From contig CALKXX010000213.1 of the NCBI GenBank assembly GCA_938003725.1, forward strand, positions 1 through 20,506: a stretch of DNA of 20,506 nucleotides. The letters are read 5' to 3'. Below the pieces are notes generated by a model, which was not told the origin of the DNA, did no database searches, and saw nothing but the letters and a program-made list of their open reading frames with translations. The stretch comes from an uncultured Sphingomonadaceae bacterium (lineage in GTDB: Bacteria > Pseudomonadota > Alphaproteobacteria > Sphingomonadales > Sphingomonadaceae). The position numbers and the translations under genes were made by a program. This document shows, piece by piece, positions 8,217 through 15,372 of the stretch (position 1 is the stretch's first letter; each line of letters starts with the position of its first letter).

Positions 8217-8870
8217 TCAATCAGATGCCTTGGTGCCGGGTTTTGATTTCAAGCGTTGTTGCCGCATGCTATAGTCATTTTTCAGGCCTTTAAGCGCGCC
8301 TAACACCATCGTCACCGTAATGTCTTCTACCTCTTTCCGGCCCATATCACTGTGCAGATAATAAGCGCCGGCAGTAGCGGGCAATCCGAATGAAATATCC
8401 GATGCCGCACGCGCCAAATCTATCGGCATATTGAAATTGGTCGATACGATTTTGGCAATATACTCCACTGCATCGGCCCGGCCATAGGCGGTGGGATCAT
8501 TGCCTCCCGATACACTCGGCTCCGCCTGAAGCCGTTCAATAATAAGACCGCGTTGTTCGATATATTTTAGATATTGATGGGTCACACCGCGCACCAATTC
8601 CTCAAATGTCTCTGCCTTCTCGGCTTCCATCGCCTGCAATCTGCGCTGACTTTTCAATTCACGCATCAGCAACGTACGAAGCAGTTCCGTGAGATTCTCA
8701 AAATAGGTATAGACGAGCGATTTGCTAATCCCGGCCTCTTTCCCAATACGCTCCATACTAAGCGCGGCCACGCCATTTCTAGCGACAATTTCAGCCGTAT
8801 GATCGAGGATCAGCTTTTTGCGCTTCTCCGGACTGAGGCGCCTTCTTTTTATCAAGACCTGTTTGTTCAT
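8217..8870 (-). CDS. TetR-family transcriptional regulator
   Basis: A 217-residue ligand-responsive DNA-binding protein, usually a repressor. The helix-turn-helix is residues 38-57 (SMERIGKEAGISKSLVYTYF), close to the family consensus. The first 20 residues are very basic (IKRRRLSPEKRKK). The rest is helical, as expected for a ligand-binding and dimer domain. It is third on the minus strand behind the quinoprotein and VOC genes, starting 39 bases after the VOC stop, so it may be transcribed with them. The shared dyad motif occurs upstream of that operon and again just past this gene, before the Gfo/Idh operon. Autoregulation plus control of the flanking operons is the simplest model, but it is inferred from position only. 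The ligand is unknown. Confidence 0.92.
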   Translation of the reverse strand: MNKQVLIKRRRLSPEKRKKLILDHTAEIVARNGVAALSMERIGKEAGISKSLVYTYFENLTELLRTLLMRELKSQRRLQAMEAEKAETFEELVRGVTHQYLKYIEQRGLIIERLQAEPSVSGGNDPTAYGRADAVEYIAKIVSTNFNMPIDLARAASDISFGLPATAGAYYLHSDMGRKEVEDITVTMVLGALKGLKNDYSMRQQRLKSKPGTKASD

Positions 8871-8909
8871 AAAATTTTAGCTAACATAGAATGTACAACT
8901 GTTGAACCA

Positions 8910-10004
8910 TCAGAATGTCGTCGGATCAATCCACATCATGTCGTCGATTGACTCCGATTTTGGCGCCGAAATATTCTGCTGAATGGAGATAAGATTGCCA
9001 TCTGGATCATAAGCATAATAGATTTTCCATCCCTTACTGACTTTGGCTGGACCAATCATTTTGATACCTGATTTTTCCAAACGTTCGCGTTCTGCATCAG
9101 CGTCGGTGACCTCGAACGCGGTCATATTATAGCCTATCTGGTCAACCTTTGCGGGCGCGGTGCGAACCGGGGTCGCTGGTTTCACATATTCCCAAAATTC
9201 GATTTCCATATTGCGCACTACGAACCAGCTGCTTTTCAGGACCAGTCCATCAATTCCCGCGACATCGTCCATTTTGGGAAAATTTGAATATTCCCCGCGG
9301 CGGCGCGCACCATAGCCGATAAACCCGGTATAAAAATCGACCATCCGTTCCACATCGGACGTCGCCCCGCCAATATGGGTAATCCATGCACGGTCGGCAC
9401 GGCGCGGGCGGTCTACCGTCTCATTTTCTATCATTGTGCCATCCGGATCACGGCCATAGGCATAGGTGACGCCATAACCTCCCAGATCAACCGGCGCGTT
9501 ACGCGATACCAGTTCCAAACCGGCTTTTTTGAATTTCGGAAATGCAGGATTGGTTGCGGGTGATTGAAAACACAAATGCGTATAGCCGGGACCATAAACC
9601 GGTTTCGCATAAGGTGGTTCTTTGATTTCAGGATCAAAATCGATGAGCTTTACAAAGACAGTGGTCGTGCGGATCAGTGCCACTTCAACTTCACCATGGT
9701 CTTTCGACATAAATTGGGGGTGGAAAATTTCGCTGGCGCGAACGCGGTAACGCTCGACCAATTCAAAAGGGACGGCGGTTTGATAAAAAGCAATCGTCTG
9801 ATCGATATCGGATACGGTTTTGCCGATAAACCGCACACCCTTTAGCCGGGTATTGCCCAGAGTTACCGGCCGGGAAAAGCCAGTTTGCGTTACACGCTGC
9901 GCCGCAGCAGCGTCGTTGGCGGTATCGGGCGAAACAGATGCCGATTGGATGCAAGAGGATAGCCCGACCGTGAGTACCAGACTTGCCAATATAGGTTTCA
10001 CCAT
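8910..10004 (-). CDS. Lipoprotein with two VOC (glyoxalase/bleomycin-resistance/dioxygenase) domains
   Basis: A 364-residue protein with a lipoprotein signal (MVKPILASLVLTVGLSSC, lipobox LSSC, Cys18, Ile at +2) followed by two VOC modules, about 55-198 and 206-345. At the usual metal-ligand positions domain 1 has Phe59, His143 and Glu193; domain 2 has His210, Asn293 and Ser340. No single module has a full H-H-E set. VOC enzymes are mostly cytoplasmic, so an anchored two-module form is unusual. The ATG at 10004 is chosen over an upstream in-frame ATG (10070) because AAGGAGG (10010-10016) sits five bases before it and the lipoprotein signal begins there. The quinoprotein stop lies inside this ribosome site, so the two genes are coupled. 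Possible roles are a lyase, dioxygenase or binding protein. Confidence 0.87.
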   Translation of the reverse strand: MVKPILASLVLTVGLSSCIQSASVSPDTANDAAAAQRVTQTGFSRPVTLGNTRLKGVRFIGKTVSDIDQTIAFYQTAVPFELVERYRVRASEIFHPQFMSKDHGEVEVALIRTTTVFVKLIDFDPEIKEPPYAKPVYGPGYTHLCFQSPATNPAFPKFKKAGLELVSRNAPVDLGGYGVTYAYGRDPDGTMIENETVDRPRRADRAWITHIGGATSDVERMVDFYTGFIGYGARRRGEYSNFPKMDDVAGIDGLVLKSSWFVVRNMEIEFWEYVKPATPVRTAPAKVDQIGYNMTAFEVTDADAERERLEKSGIKMIGPAKVSKGWKIYYAYDPDGNLISIQQNISAPKSESIDDMMWIDPTTF

Positions 10005-10009
10005 CACTG

Positions 10010-10016
10010 CCTCCTT
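10010..10016 (-). promoter_or_regulatory. Strong ribosome binding site of the VOC lipoprotein gene
   Basis: Minus-strand AAGGAGG lies five bases before the ATG at 10004 and overlaps the TAA stop of the quinoprotein gene (10015-10017). It decides the VOC start and indicates translational coupling. Confidence 0.8.
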
Positions 10017-11874
10017 ATTCAATCCCGTACACCAGCATGACATTGCCGGGTATCTGCCCAAATTTATCATAGCCGCTGTTGACGATCAGCAAACCGCCCG
10101 CGACCACCGGTCCGCCGGAATCGATTGACCCGCCCCGTGCATCAATACCGTTGACCGTCGCAAATTCGCGGCGGGTATCGCGCGTCCACAATATCTCCCC
10201 GCCATCGGAACTGTAAGCGCGTAATATGCCGTTCAACGCGCCTGCAAAGATCACACCCGGCATGATAGTGGGAGGGGCCGACAGAGCAGTGCGGCATTTA
10301 TGCACCATTTCCTCACAGACATCCGGTTCCAATTTGCTCCACAAAGGCGTACCCGATTGCAGGTCATAAGCGTGCATCCCTTGTCGCGCGGGTCCGGTCG
10401 CAAACCTGTTCCCCGGTGTATCGGCAATGCCAACGAACAGGGTTTTTCCATCAGTTGCCATGCCCCAGTGCACACCGCCGTTAAAGCCGCCCATACCAGC
10501 ACGTTTCTGCCACAGAATTTTCCCATTCTGGGCAGGGTCCATTGCGTAAATCATCCCGGATTTCTGACCTGCCAATATGATGTCGTCTCCATTTGCCAAT
10601 TTGGTCAAAATGGGCGGCGCGCCAAAATCAAAATCCGGACCGTCTTCCTTTGGGCAATTGGGCCGGGCTTCTCTTCCACACGCTGCATTCCAGGCATCCC
10701 CAGCAATGGTCTGTTGCACCCATTTGACGGCTCCGGTATCCAGGTGAAGAGCAATGATCGCATCGCTTTTGTCGTTGGCCGGTGAAGAATAATTCTCTCC
10801 CGTCCCGACATAGAGCAAGCCGCGTTTCGCATCGACGGTCGGGGTAGACCAAACAGGTGCGCCCGATGGTCCGTAATTTTGCGTGCCCTCACTGTTCGTG
10901 CCGACCTTTTGTGCCTCATCAACCGTGTAAAAGCGCCAAACAGGATCACCGGTCTTTGCATCGAGAGCCGCAACGCCGCCGCGAAAATTACAGCATTCAT
11001 ATTCCGAGCTATAGGCGTTGACGATCTCCATTGACGACATTGGCACGTAAAGCCGCCCTTGATGCAATGTCAGCGAACCGGTGATCGTACCAGCAGGATG
11101 ATCCTTGACCGAACGCATCCATATCAGTGTGCCGGTTGCCGCGTCCACAGCATAGACATTGGCATCGAAATCTCCAATATATAGGGTTTTGGCGATACCC
11201 TTTGCATCAGTCGATATCGTCGGCGCATTGCGTACTTCCGCCTCAGCCTCAAAGGTCCACCAGACACAGCCCGTTTTCGTGTCCAGCGCGTAAAATAAAC
11301 CGCTCTGGCTTCCGGTAAAAATGGCCTCCTGTGTTACCGCTGGTTGAGATCGCGCCCGTGCTGCGCCTGGAAAACCAAAAGCCCATTTGAGCTTAAGATT
11401 GGGTAGTTCTACGGCGGAAATACCGGCATTGACTGACGGCTGAAACCGAACATTACGTTTGCTATTCCCCCACCGGTTCCACAGTGGTTTGGAAAGCGAC
11501 AGCGTTCCTTCGCAGCGGTTTTTGTCCGCATTGGCCAGTGCATTTTCGGCGGTTGGATCGGCCAAATGGTCCGCAAGAATACGGATTTCAATTGGCGTGA
11601 GCATTGCGGCCTGTTCTTTCATCACGCCGCTTGTAAGTGCAGCACGGATGGATTCTATACCCCCCAATTGAATGGCCGCCTTTGTGGGTGCTTCGGAGGC
11701 ACCGCTATCATGGCAAACAGCACAATGTTTTTTGTAAAGCTCTTCTCCCGGGCTGCCCGCTACGTTCGCCTGTTCAGATGCAATTGTCTCAGAACCAGCT
11801 TCTTGCTGCCCACAGCCCGACAGGCTTGCAACCACCAGAATCAACGCGCTCAGATAGACAGAAAAAAGGCGCAT
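10015..11874 (-). CDS. PQQ-dependent dehydrogenase with N-terminal cytochrome c domain, polyvinyl-alcohol-dehydrogenase-like lipoprotein
   Basis: A 619-residue quinoprotein that should oxidise an alcohol in the periplasm and pass electrons to its own haem. The N-terminus is a lipoprotein signal (lipobox LSGC, Cys21, Gly at +2). CAVCH at 51-55 is a haem c site, with Met85 or Met91 as the likely axial ligand. From about residue 130 a beta-propeller follows with repeated blade phrases (FYALDTKTGCVWW, VYAVDAATGTLIW, VAALDAKTGDPVWR, IYAMDPAQNGKILWQ, LRAYSSDGGEILW). A vicinal Cys pair occurs at 294-295 (YECCNF). Cytochrome-first order and length match PVA dehydrogenases known from Sphingopyxis, but the flanking genes are not those of the pva operon, so another alcohol may be the substrate. 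It is first in the operon with the VOC and TetR genes; its ribosome site is weak. Confidence 0.9.
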   Translation of the reverse strand: MRLFSVYLSALILVVASLSGCGQQEAGSETIASEQANVAGSPGEELYKKHCAVCHDSGASEAPTKAAIQLGGIESIRAALTSGVMKEQAAMLTPIEIRILADHLADPTAENALANADKNRCEGTLSLSKPLWNRWGNSKRNVRFQPSVNAGISAVELPNLKLKWAFGFPGAARARSQPAVTQEAIFTGSQSGLFYALDTKTGCVWWTFEAEAEVRNAPTISTDAKGIAKTLYIGDFDANVYAVDAATGTLIWMRSVKDHPAGTITGSLTLHQGRLYVPMSSMEIVNAYSSEYECCNFRGGVAALDAKTGDPVWRFYTVDEAQKVGTNSEGTQNYGPSGAPVWSTPTVDAKRGLLYVGTGENYSSPANDKSDAIIALHLDTGAVKWVQQTIAGDAWNAACGREARPNCPKEDGPDFDFGAPPILTKLANGDDIILAGQKSGMIYAMDPAQNGKILWQKRAGMGGFNGGVHWGMATDGKTLFVGIADTPGNRFATGPARQGMHAYDLQSGTPLWSKLEPDVCEEMVHKCRTALSAPPTIMPGVIFAGALNGILRAYSSDGGEILWTRDTRREFATVNGIDARGGSIDSGGPVVAGGLLIVNSGYDKFGQIPGNVMLVYGIE

Positions 11875-12009
11875 CGCGCGGCAGAAACTCCCTCTATGCT
11901 ACGTCCCGCAAGAAAGGTTTGACAGGCGCAACCTATTATTGTTGACTATTTTTACAATAACCGAGCGGCACTATAAAGCAATCACAAAGTCGCGGCATGG
12001 AGGATGGAA
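11875..12009. promoter_or_regulatory. Divergent promoter region between the quinoprotein and epoxide-hydrolase-like operons
   Basis: This 135-base gap separates two divergent operons and must hold both promoters. It contains copy 2 of the shared dyad motif. On the plus strand TTTACA (11951-11956) and TATAAA (11972-11977) are 15 bases apart and could form a short-spaced promoter overlapped by the motif. On the minus strand I could not pick a convincing pair. Confidence 0.6.
11936..11960. promoter_or_regulatory. Candidate operator, copy 2 of the shared dyad motif
   Basis: Bases 11940-11959 match TNTTGACTWTTWTTACAATA, agreeing with copy 1 (8040-8059) at 17 of 20 positions. TTATTGT (11936-11942) and ACAATAA (11954-11960) form a perfect 7-bp inverted repeat around 11 bases. 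The motif has the same orientation relative to the minus-strand operon as copy 1 has to the Gfo/Idh operon, and a similar distance (66 bases versus 84 bases to the start codon). It may control both divergent operons. Confidence 0.58.
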
Positions 12010-13038
12010 ATGAAGTCTCTGCAGAAACTGGTTATGCTGGTTAGCGCCTCCCTTTTGACGGGCTGTATGGCAGCGACAGATGCACCCCCCGTATCGAGAA
12101 CGGTGGCCGTTCAAGACGCGCCCGACCCTGCGGTGATATTTGCAAATGCCAATGCATCCGGGGCGGTGAAATATAAAGAAGGCTATTTTGGATCAGGCGA
12201 CACGAGGCTGCACTATGTTGAGGCCGGCGAAGGTCCGCTTATCATTCTCTATCACGGATTTCCCTCCTTTTGGTATAGTTGGTTCGATCAAATGGAAGCG
12301 CTGAAAAATACCCACCGGGTTGCCGCCGTCGACGGACTTGGCAGCGGCCTTTCTGCGAAACCCCAAAGTCTTGAGCCTTATAAATTGCCGGCACTCGCAC
12401 AACAGCTGGATGACTTGGCACGGCACTTGGGCGGCGATGAAAAGTTTATATTGGCGGGCCATGACTGGGGCTCTGTGCTGGCCCTTTCCTATGCGCAGGC
12501 CTATCCCGAACGTCTGCATAAAGTGGTTGGCATGAACGCGCCGCCGCTCAATATGTTTTTGAAATATTTGAACGAAAGCGCAGAACAGCGAGAACGCTCT
12601 AGCTATATGGTCCGGATAAAGGCCACGAGCTTGGCGCAATTGCAAGCCGCCAATGGCGCCAAACGGGTTGCTGAACAGGCCTATGGAAATCTGGAGAAAC
12701 GGGGCGACCTGACACCCGATGAGATAGCCCTGTTCCGCGATGCGATGTCCGCGCCCAAGACGATGAATGCGATGATGAACTGGTACCGGGCCAATATACC
12801 TGCATGGGGTCAGATATCGAAAGATGATATGTGGCCGTCACCGGGTACGACGATCAATGTCCCAACCCTTGTGATTTGGGGAGAAAAAGACCGGGTCGCT
12901 GTCCCGGGACTTGTTCAAGAGCTTGCGTATTCGTCACCAAATCTGAAATTCGTGAACCTGCCCGGCGTCAATCACTGGACCTCTATGGAACAACCGGATC
13001 TAGCGACAAAGACACTCTTGGATTTTCTGAATGAATAG
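12010..13038 (+). CDS. Epoxide-hydrolase-like alpha/beta hydrolase, predicted lipoprotein
   Basis: A 342-residue hydrolase with a lipoprotein signal (MKSLQKLVMLVSASLLTGC, Cys19, Met at +2). The fold begins with YHGFPSFWYSW (oxyanion site, HGFP at 82-85). The nucleophile elbow is GHDWGS with Asp152 in place of Ser, which marks the epoxide hydrolase/haloalkane dehalogenase branch. Asp294 (WGEKDR) and His322 (GVNHW) complete the triad. Tyr259 in NWYR is a typical lid tyrosine of epoxide hydrolases, and Tyr199 may be the second. HGFP rather than HGNP argues against a dehalogenase. The ATG at 12010 is preferred to the one at 12004 because GGAGG (11999-12003) lies six bases before it. It is first in the operon with the glucokinase and dipeptidase-like genes. 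Envelope anchoring is unusual for this family. Confidence 0.9.
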   Translation: MKSLQKLVMLVSASLLTGCMAATDAPPVSRTVAVQDAPDPAVIFANANASGAVKYKEGYFGSGDTRLHYVEAGEGPLIILYHGFPSFWYSWFDQMEALKNTHRVAAVDGLGSGLSAKPQSLEPYKLPALAQQLDDLARHLGGDEKFILAGHDWGSVLALSYAQAYPERLHKVVGMNAPPLNMFLKYLNESAEQRERSSYMVRIKATSLAQLQAANGAKRVAEQAYGNLEKRGDLTPDEIALFRDAMSAPKTMNAMMNWYRANIPAWGQISKDDMWPSPGTTINVPTLVIWGEKDRVAVPGLVQELAYSSPNLKFVNLPGVNHWTSMEQPDLATKTLLDFLNE

Positions 13039-13083
13039 CCCTAGGTTGACAGTTTGTGTTTCACCTTTGATTGTCTTCTAGGG
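13039..13083 (+). promoter_or_regulatory. Inverted repeat over the glucokinase ribosome site, with a possible internal promoter
   Basis: CCCTAG (13039-13044) pairs with CTAGGG (13078-13083); the right arm contains the GGG of the glucokinase ribosome site. Between the arms TTGACA (13046-13051) and GATTGT (13069-13074) are 17 bases apart and could be a weak promoter. The stem is short for its 33-base loop, so function is uncertain. Confidence 0.3.
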
Positions 13084-13090
13084 AAAGATA

Positions 13091-14056
13091 TTGGAAATTC
13101 TGGTCGCAGATATTGGCGGAACACACGCAAGATTCGCTATCGCAGAAATGCGGGCTGATCAGCTATTCCTATCTCGTCGCGCAAAAATGCAAGTTAGCGA
13201 ACATGCGAGTTTTTCAGAAGCCCTAGAGCTGTATCTGCAAGAAAAGGCCGATATCAAATTTGATCATGCGGTCGTTGCAATCGCCGCCCCCATCAAAAAA
13301 CAGAAAGCGCAATTGACCAATGCGGCTTGGCAATTTGATGCCGAGCATATCAGGCAGGATTTTTCCCTCAAAACGATGACATTGATCAATGATTTCGTTG
13401 CAGTGGGACATAGTGTAATCGCGGGCCGGTCCAGGGATTTGCTCCATTGTTTCGGCCCTGAAATATCGGATCATTCGAATGGTCCCTCGTTAGTCGTGGG
13501 CCCGGGCACCGGATTGGGTGTGGCGCTGATCGTCGCGAACGGATCGACCGCTCGCGTCATCGAGACCGAAGGCGGCCATATTGGATTCTCGCCGATCGGT
13601 GATTTTCAGCTGAAACTGTTTGAGAAGTTTCGATCCGCATTTGGCCGTGTATCCATTGAGCGCGTAACAGCGGGACCGGCACTGCGCACAATATGGCAGT
13701 GCCTCCAACCCGATCAAGAATGTTGGATAGCGGCGCGGACGGACGCTCAATTATGGGAAGCTGCATTGCGCGGCAATAGCCTCTCGCCGGACTCGGTTTT
13801 ATCGAGATATTGCGGACTATTGGGAAGCGCGATTGGTGATTTGGCTCTCGCCAGTGGCGCTGCGCAGATAATCCTTTCGGGCAGCATCGCCAATAGGCTG
13901 AAAAATCACCTCTCGGCGGAACCTCTGATCACCGGTTTTCATGATAAGGGAAGATTCCGGGAGACGATGGAGAACATATCCGTTCAGTTGTTTGCCGAAG
14001 AAGAGGCCGGATTGCTGGGCGCAGCAGGCTATTTTCACAACCAACGAGAAACATGA
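13091..14056 (+). CDS. glk: Glucokinase (Glk family)
   Basis: A 321-residue cytoplasmic kinase that phosphorylates glucose with ATP. It opens with VADIGGTHARFA, the phosphate-binding loop of the bacterial Glk family. LINDF supplies the probable catalytic base Asp101. GPGTGLGVALI (137-147) and ETEGGHIGF (158-166, with Glu160 and His163) form the sugar and nucleotide site, and the C-terminal region ends in GLLGAAGYF. The length matches single-domain bacterial glucokinases. The start is TTG at 13091, with GGGAAAG upstream and no better ATG. It sits 52 bases after the epoxide-hydrolase-like gene and 24 bases before the dipeptidase-like gene. A sugar kinase between two lipoprotein hydrolases hints that a glucoside or sugar is released in the pathway, but a housekeeping role is equally possible. 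Confidence 0.92.
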   Translation: MEILVADIGGTHARFAIAEMRADQLFLSRRAKMQVSEHASFSEALELYLQEKADIKFDHAVVAIAAPIKKQKAQLTNAAWQFDAEHIRQDFSLKTMTLINDFVAVGHSVIAGRSRDLLHCFGPEISDHSNGPSLVVGPGTGLGVALIVANGSTARVIETEGGHIGFSPIGDFQLKLFEKFRSAFGRVSIERVTAGPALRTIWQCLQPDQECWIAARTDAQLWEAALRGNSLSPDSVLSRYCGLLGSAIGDLALASGAAQIILSGSIANRLKNHLSAEPLITGFHDKGRFRETMENISVQLFAEEEAGLLGAAGYFHNQRET

Positions 14057-14080
14057 TCAAATATTGCGGAGAATATCGAT

Positions 14081-15364
14081 ATGAACTTTGCTGGCCTAGC
14101 GCGTAACCTGCAAAAGCCTCTTGTCGCCGTGATTATGGGCACAACTTGCCTACTCTGTGCATGCGCGACAAATCCCGATGAGGGCACAATCCTCACCCGC
14201 GCCGATGCGGTTCACCGTCAATCTGTCGTTCTGGACGCCCATGCAGATATTGTGCTGCCGCAAACGTCGCGCACATATCTTGCCGCCGACGGACTTTCGA
14301 AAGTTCACCCCGCCAAGTTAAAGTCCGGAAATGTCGGAGCAGTCGTCATGTCAATTGCCGTACCGCCGGGACCGCGCACATCCGCGGGAAATCGATCGGC
14401 CCGCGCAGAAGCGGACCAGAAACTTTCTGCCGCGATCAAATTGGCCGATACCGATGATAGCCTTGAAATCGCGACATCTCCGGAGCAGGTTTTATCACTC
14501 CGCAACGCAGGCAAGACGGCCATTATTTTGGGTTTTCAAAATGCCCGCGCACTGGACAGGAAGGTTAATACCCTTGATCAATTTTACATCTCTGGCGTTC
14601 GTGTGTTCGGGTTAAATCATATGGGCCACAATGATTTTTCGGACAGTTCCCGGCCCTTGTTCGACGGAGAAACCGGGAAATATGAAGTGGCCGAGGAACA
14701 TGGCGGGCTATCCGATTTGGGTGCGGCCGCAATAAAGCGGATCAACCAATTGGGCGGCGTAATTGATGTGTCGCAAATGTCGAGGGCAGCCACATTGCAA
14801 GCCATAAAACTGTCCACGGCGCCCGTGATCGCAAGCCATTCGAACGTGCGCAAACTGTCCAATGTGTCCCGTAATTTATCTGACGAAGAGATTGACCGGA
14901 TTGCCGAGAAAGGCGGGGTTATCCATCTCGCAGCCTTTGGTGCCTATCTGGTGGACTTGTCAGATCCCGACTTGCTCGCAGCGATCAAGAAAGTAAGGCT
15001 CGATGCAAAATTGCCGGAAGCTTATTCTTATCCCTACGAGCTATATTGGGAAATTCCGGACCCAAACGCACGACAGGCTTTTCTAATCGCCATGCGCGAT
15101 GTCATTGGGCCCGGCTCGGTTGACCGGCTGATCGATCATATAGATTATGTGGTCGCAAGGGTTGGGATTGATCATGTCGGCATTGGCAGCGATTTTAATC
15201 ATGGGGGCGGCGTGGCCGGATTTACGGATGCCAGCGAGGCACGCAATGTCACGATTGGACTGGTGAAGCGCGGCTATAGCAACACCCAGATCAAGAAAAT
15301 CTGGGGCATCAATTTTCTAAGGGTATTTCGTCAGGCCCAGGAAAAGGCGGCGGCGAGAAATTAA
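14081..15364 (+). CDS. M19 (membrane/renal dipeptidase) family lipoprotein with substituted metal ligands
   Basis: A 427-residue TIM-barrel protein of the peptidase M19 family. The N-terminus has a long hydrophobic signal with a lipobox-like LCAC (Cys28, Ala at +2). LDAHAD supplies His54 and Asp56, ASHSN supplies His253, and GIGSDFNHGGG places Asp371. The usual bridging Glu is replaced by Gln153 (GFQNA) and the His of the usual DLSH motif by Gln232 (DVSQ). Two of five metal ligands therefore differ from the renal dipeptidase pattern. It may belong to a divergent subfamily with one metal or a different hydrolytic substrate. ATG 14081 has GGAG nine bases upstream. It is the last gene of the plus-strand operon; its stop is 8 bases from that of the convergent serine hydrolase. 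Confidence 0.88.
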   Translation: MNFAGLARNLQKPLVAVIMGTTCLLCACATNPDEGTILTRADAVHRQSVVLDAHADIVLPQTSRTYLAADGLSKVHPAKLKSGNVGAVVMSIAVPPGPRTSAGNRSARAEADQKLSAAIKLADTDDSLEIATSPEQVLSLRNAGKTAIILGFQNARALDRKVNTLDQFYISGVRVFGLNHMGHNDFSDSSRPLFDGETGKYEVAEEHGGLSDLGAAAIKRINQLGGVIDVSQMSRAATLQAIKLSTAPVIASHSNVRKLSNVSRNLSDEEIDRIAEKGGVIHLAAFGAYLVDLSDPDLLAAIKKVRLDAKLPEAYSYPYELYWEIPDPNARQAFLIAMRDVIGPGSVDRLIDHIDYVVARVGIDHVGIGSDFNHGGGVAGFTDASEARNVTIGLVKRGYSNTQIKKIWGINFLRVFRQAQEKAAARN

Positions 15365-15372
15365 CCTATCGG

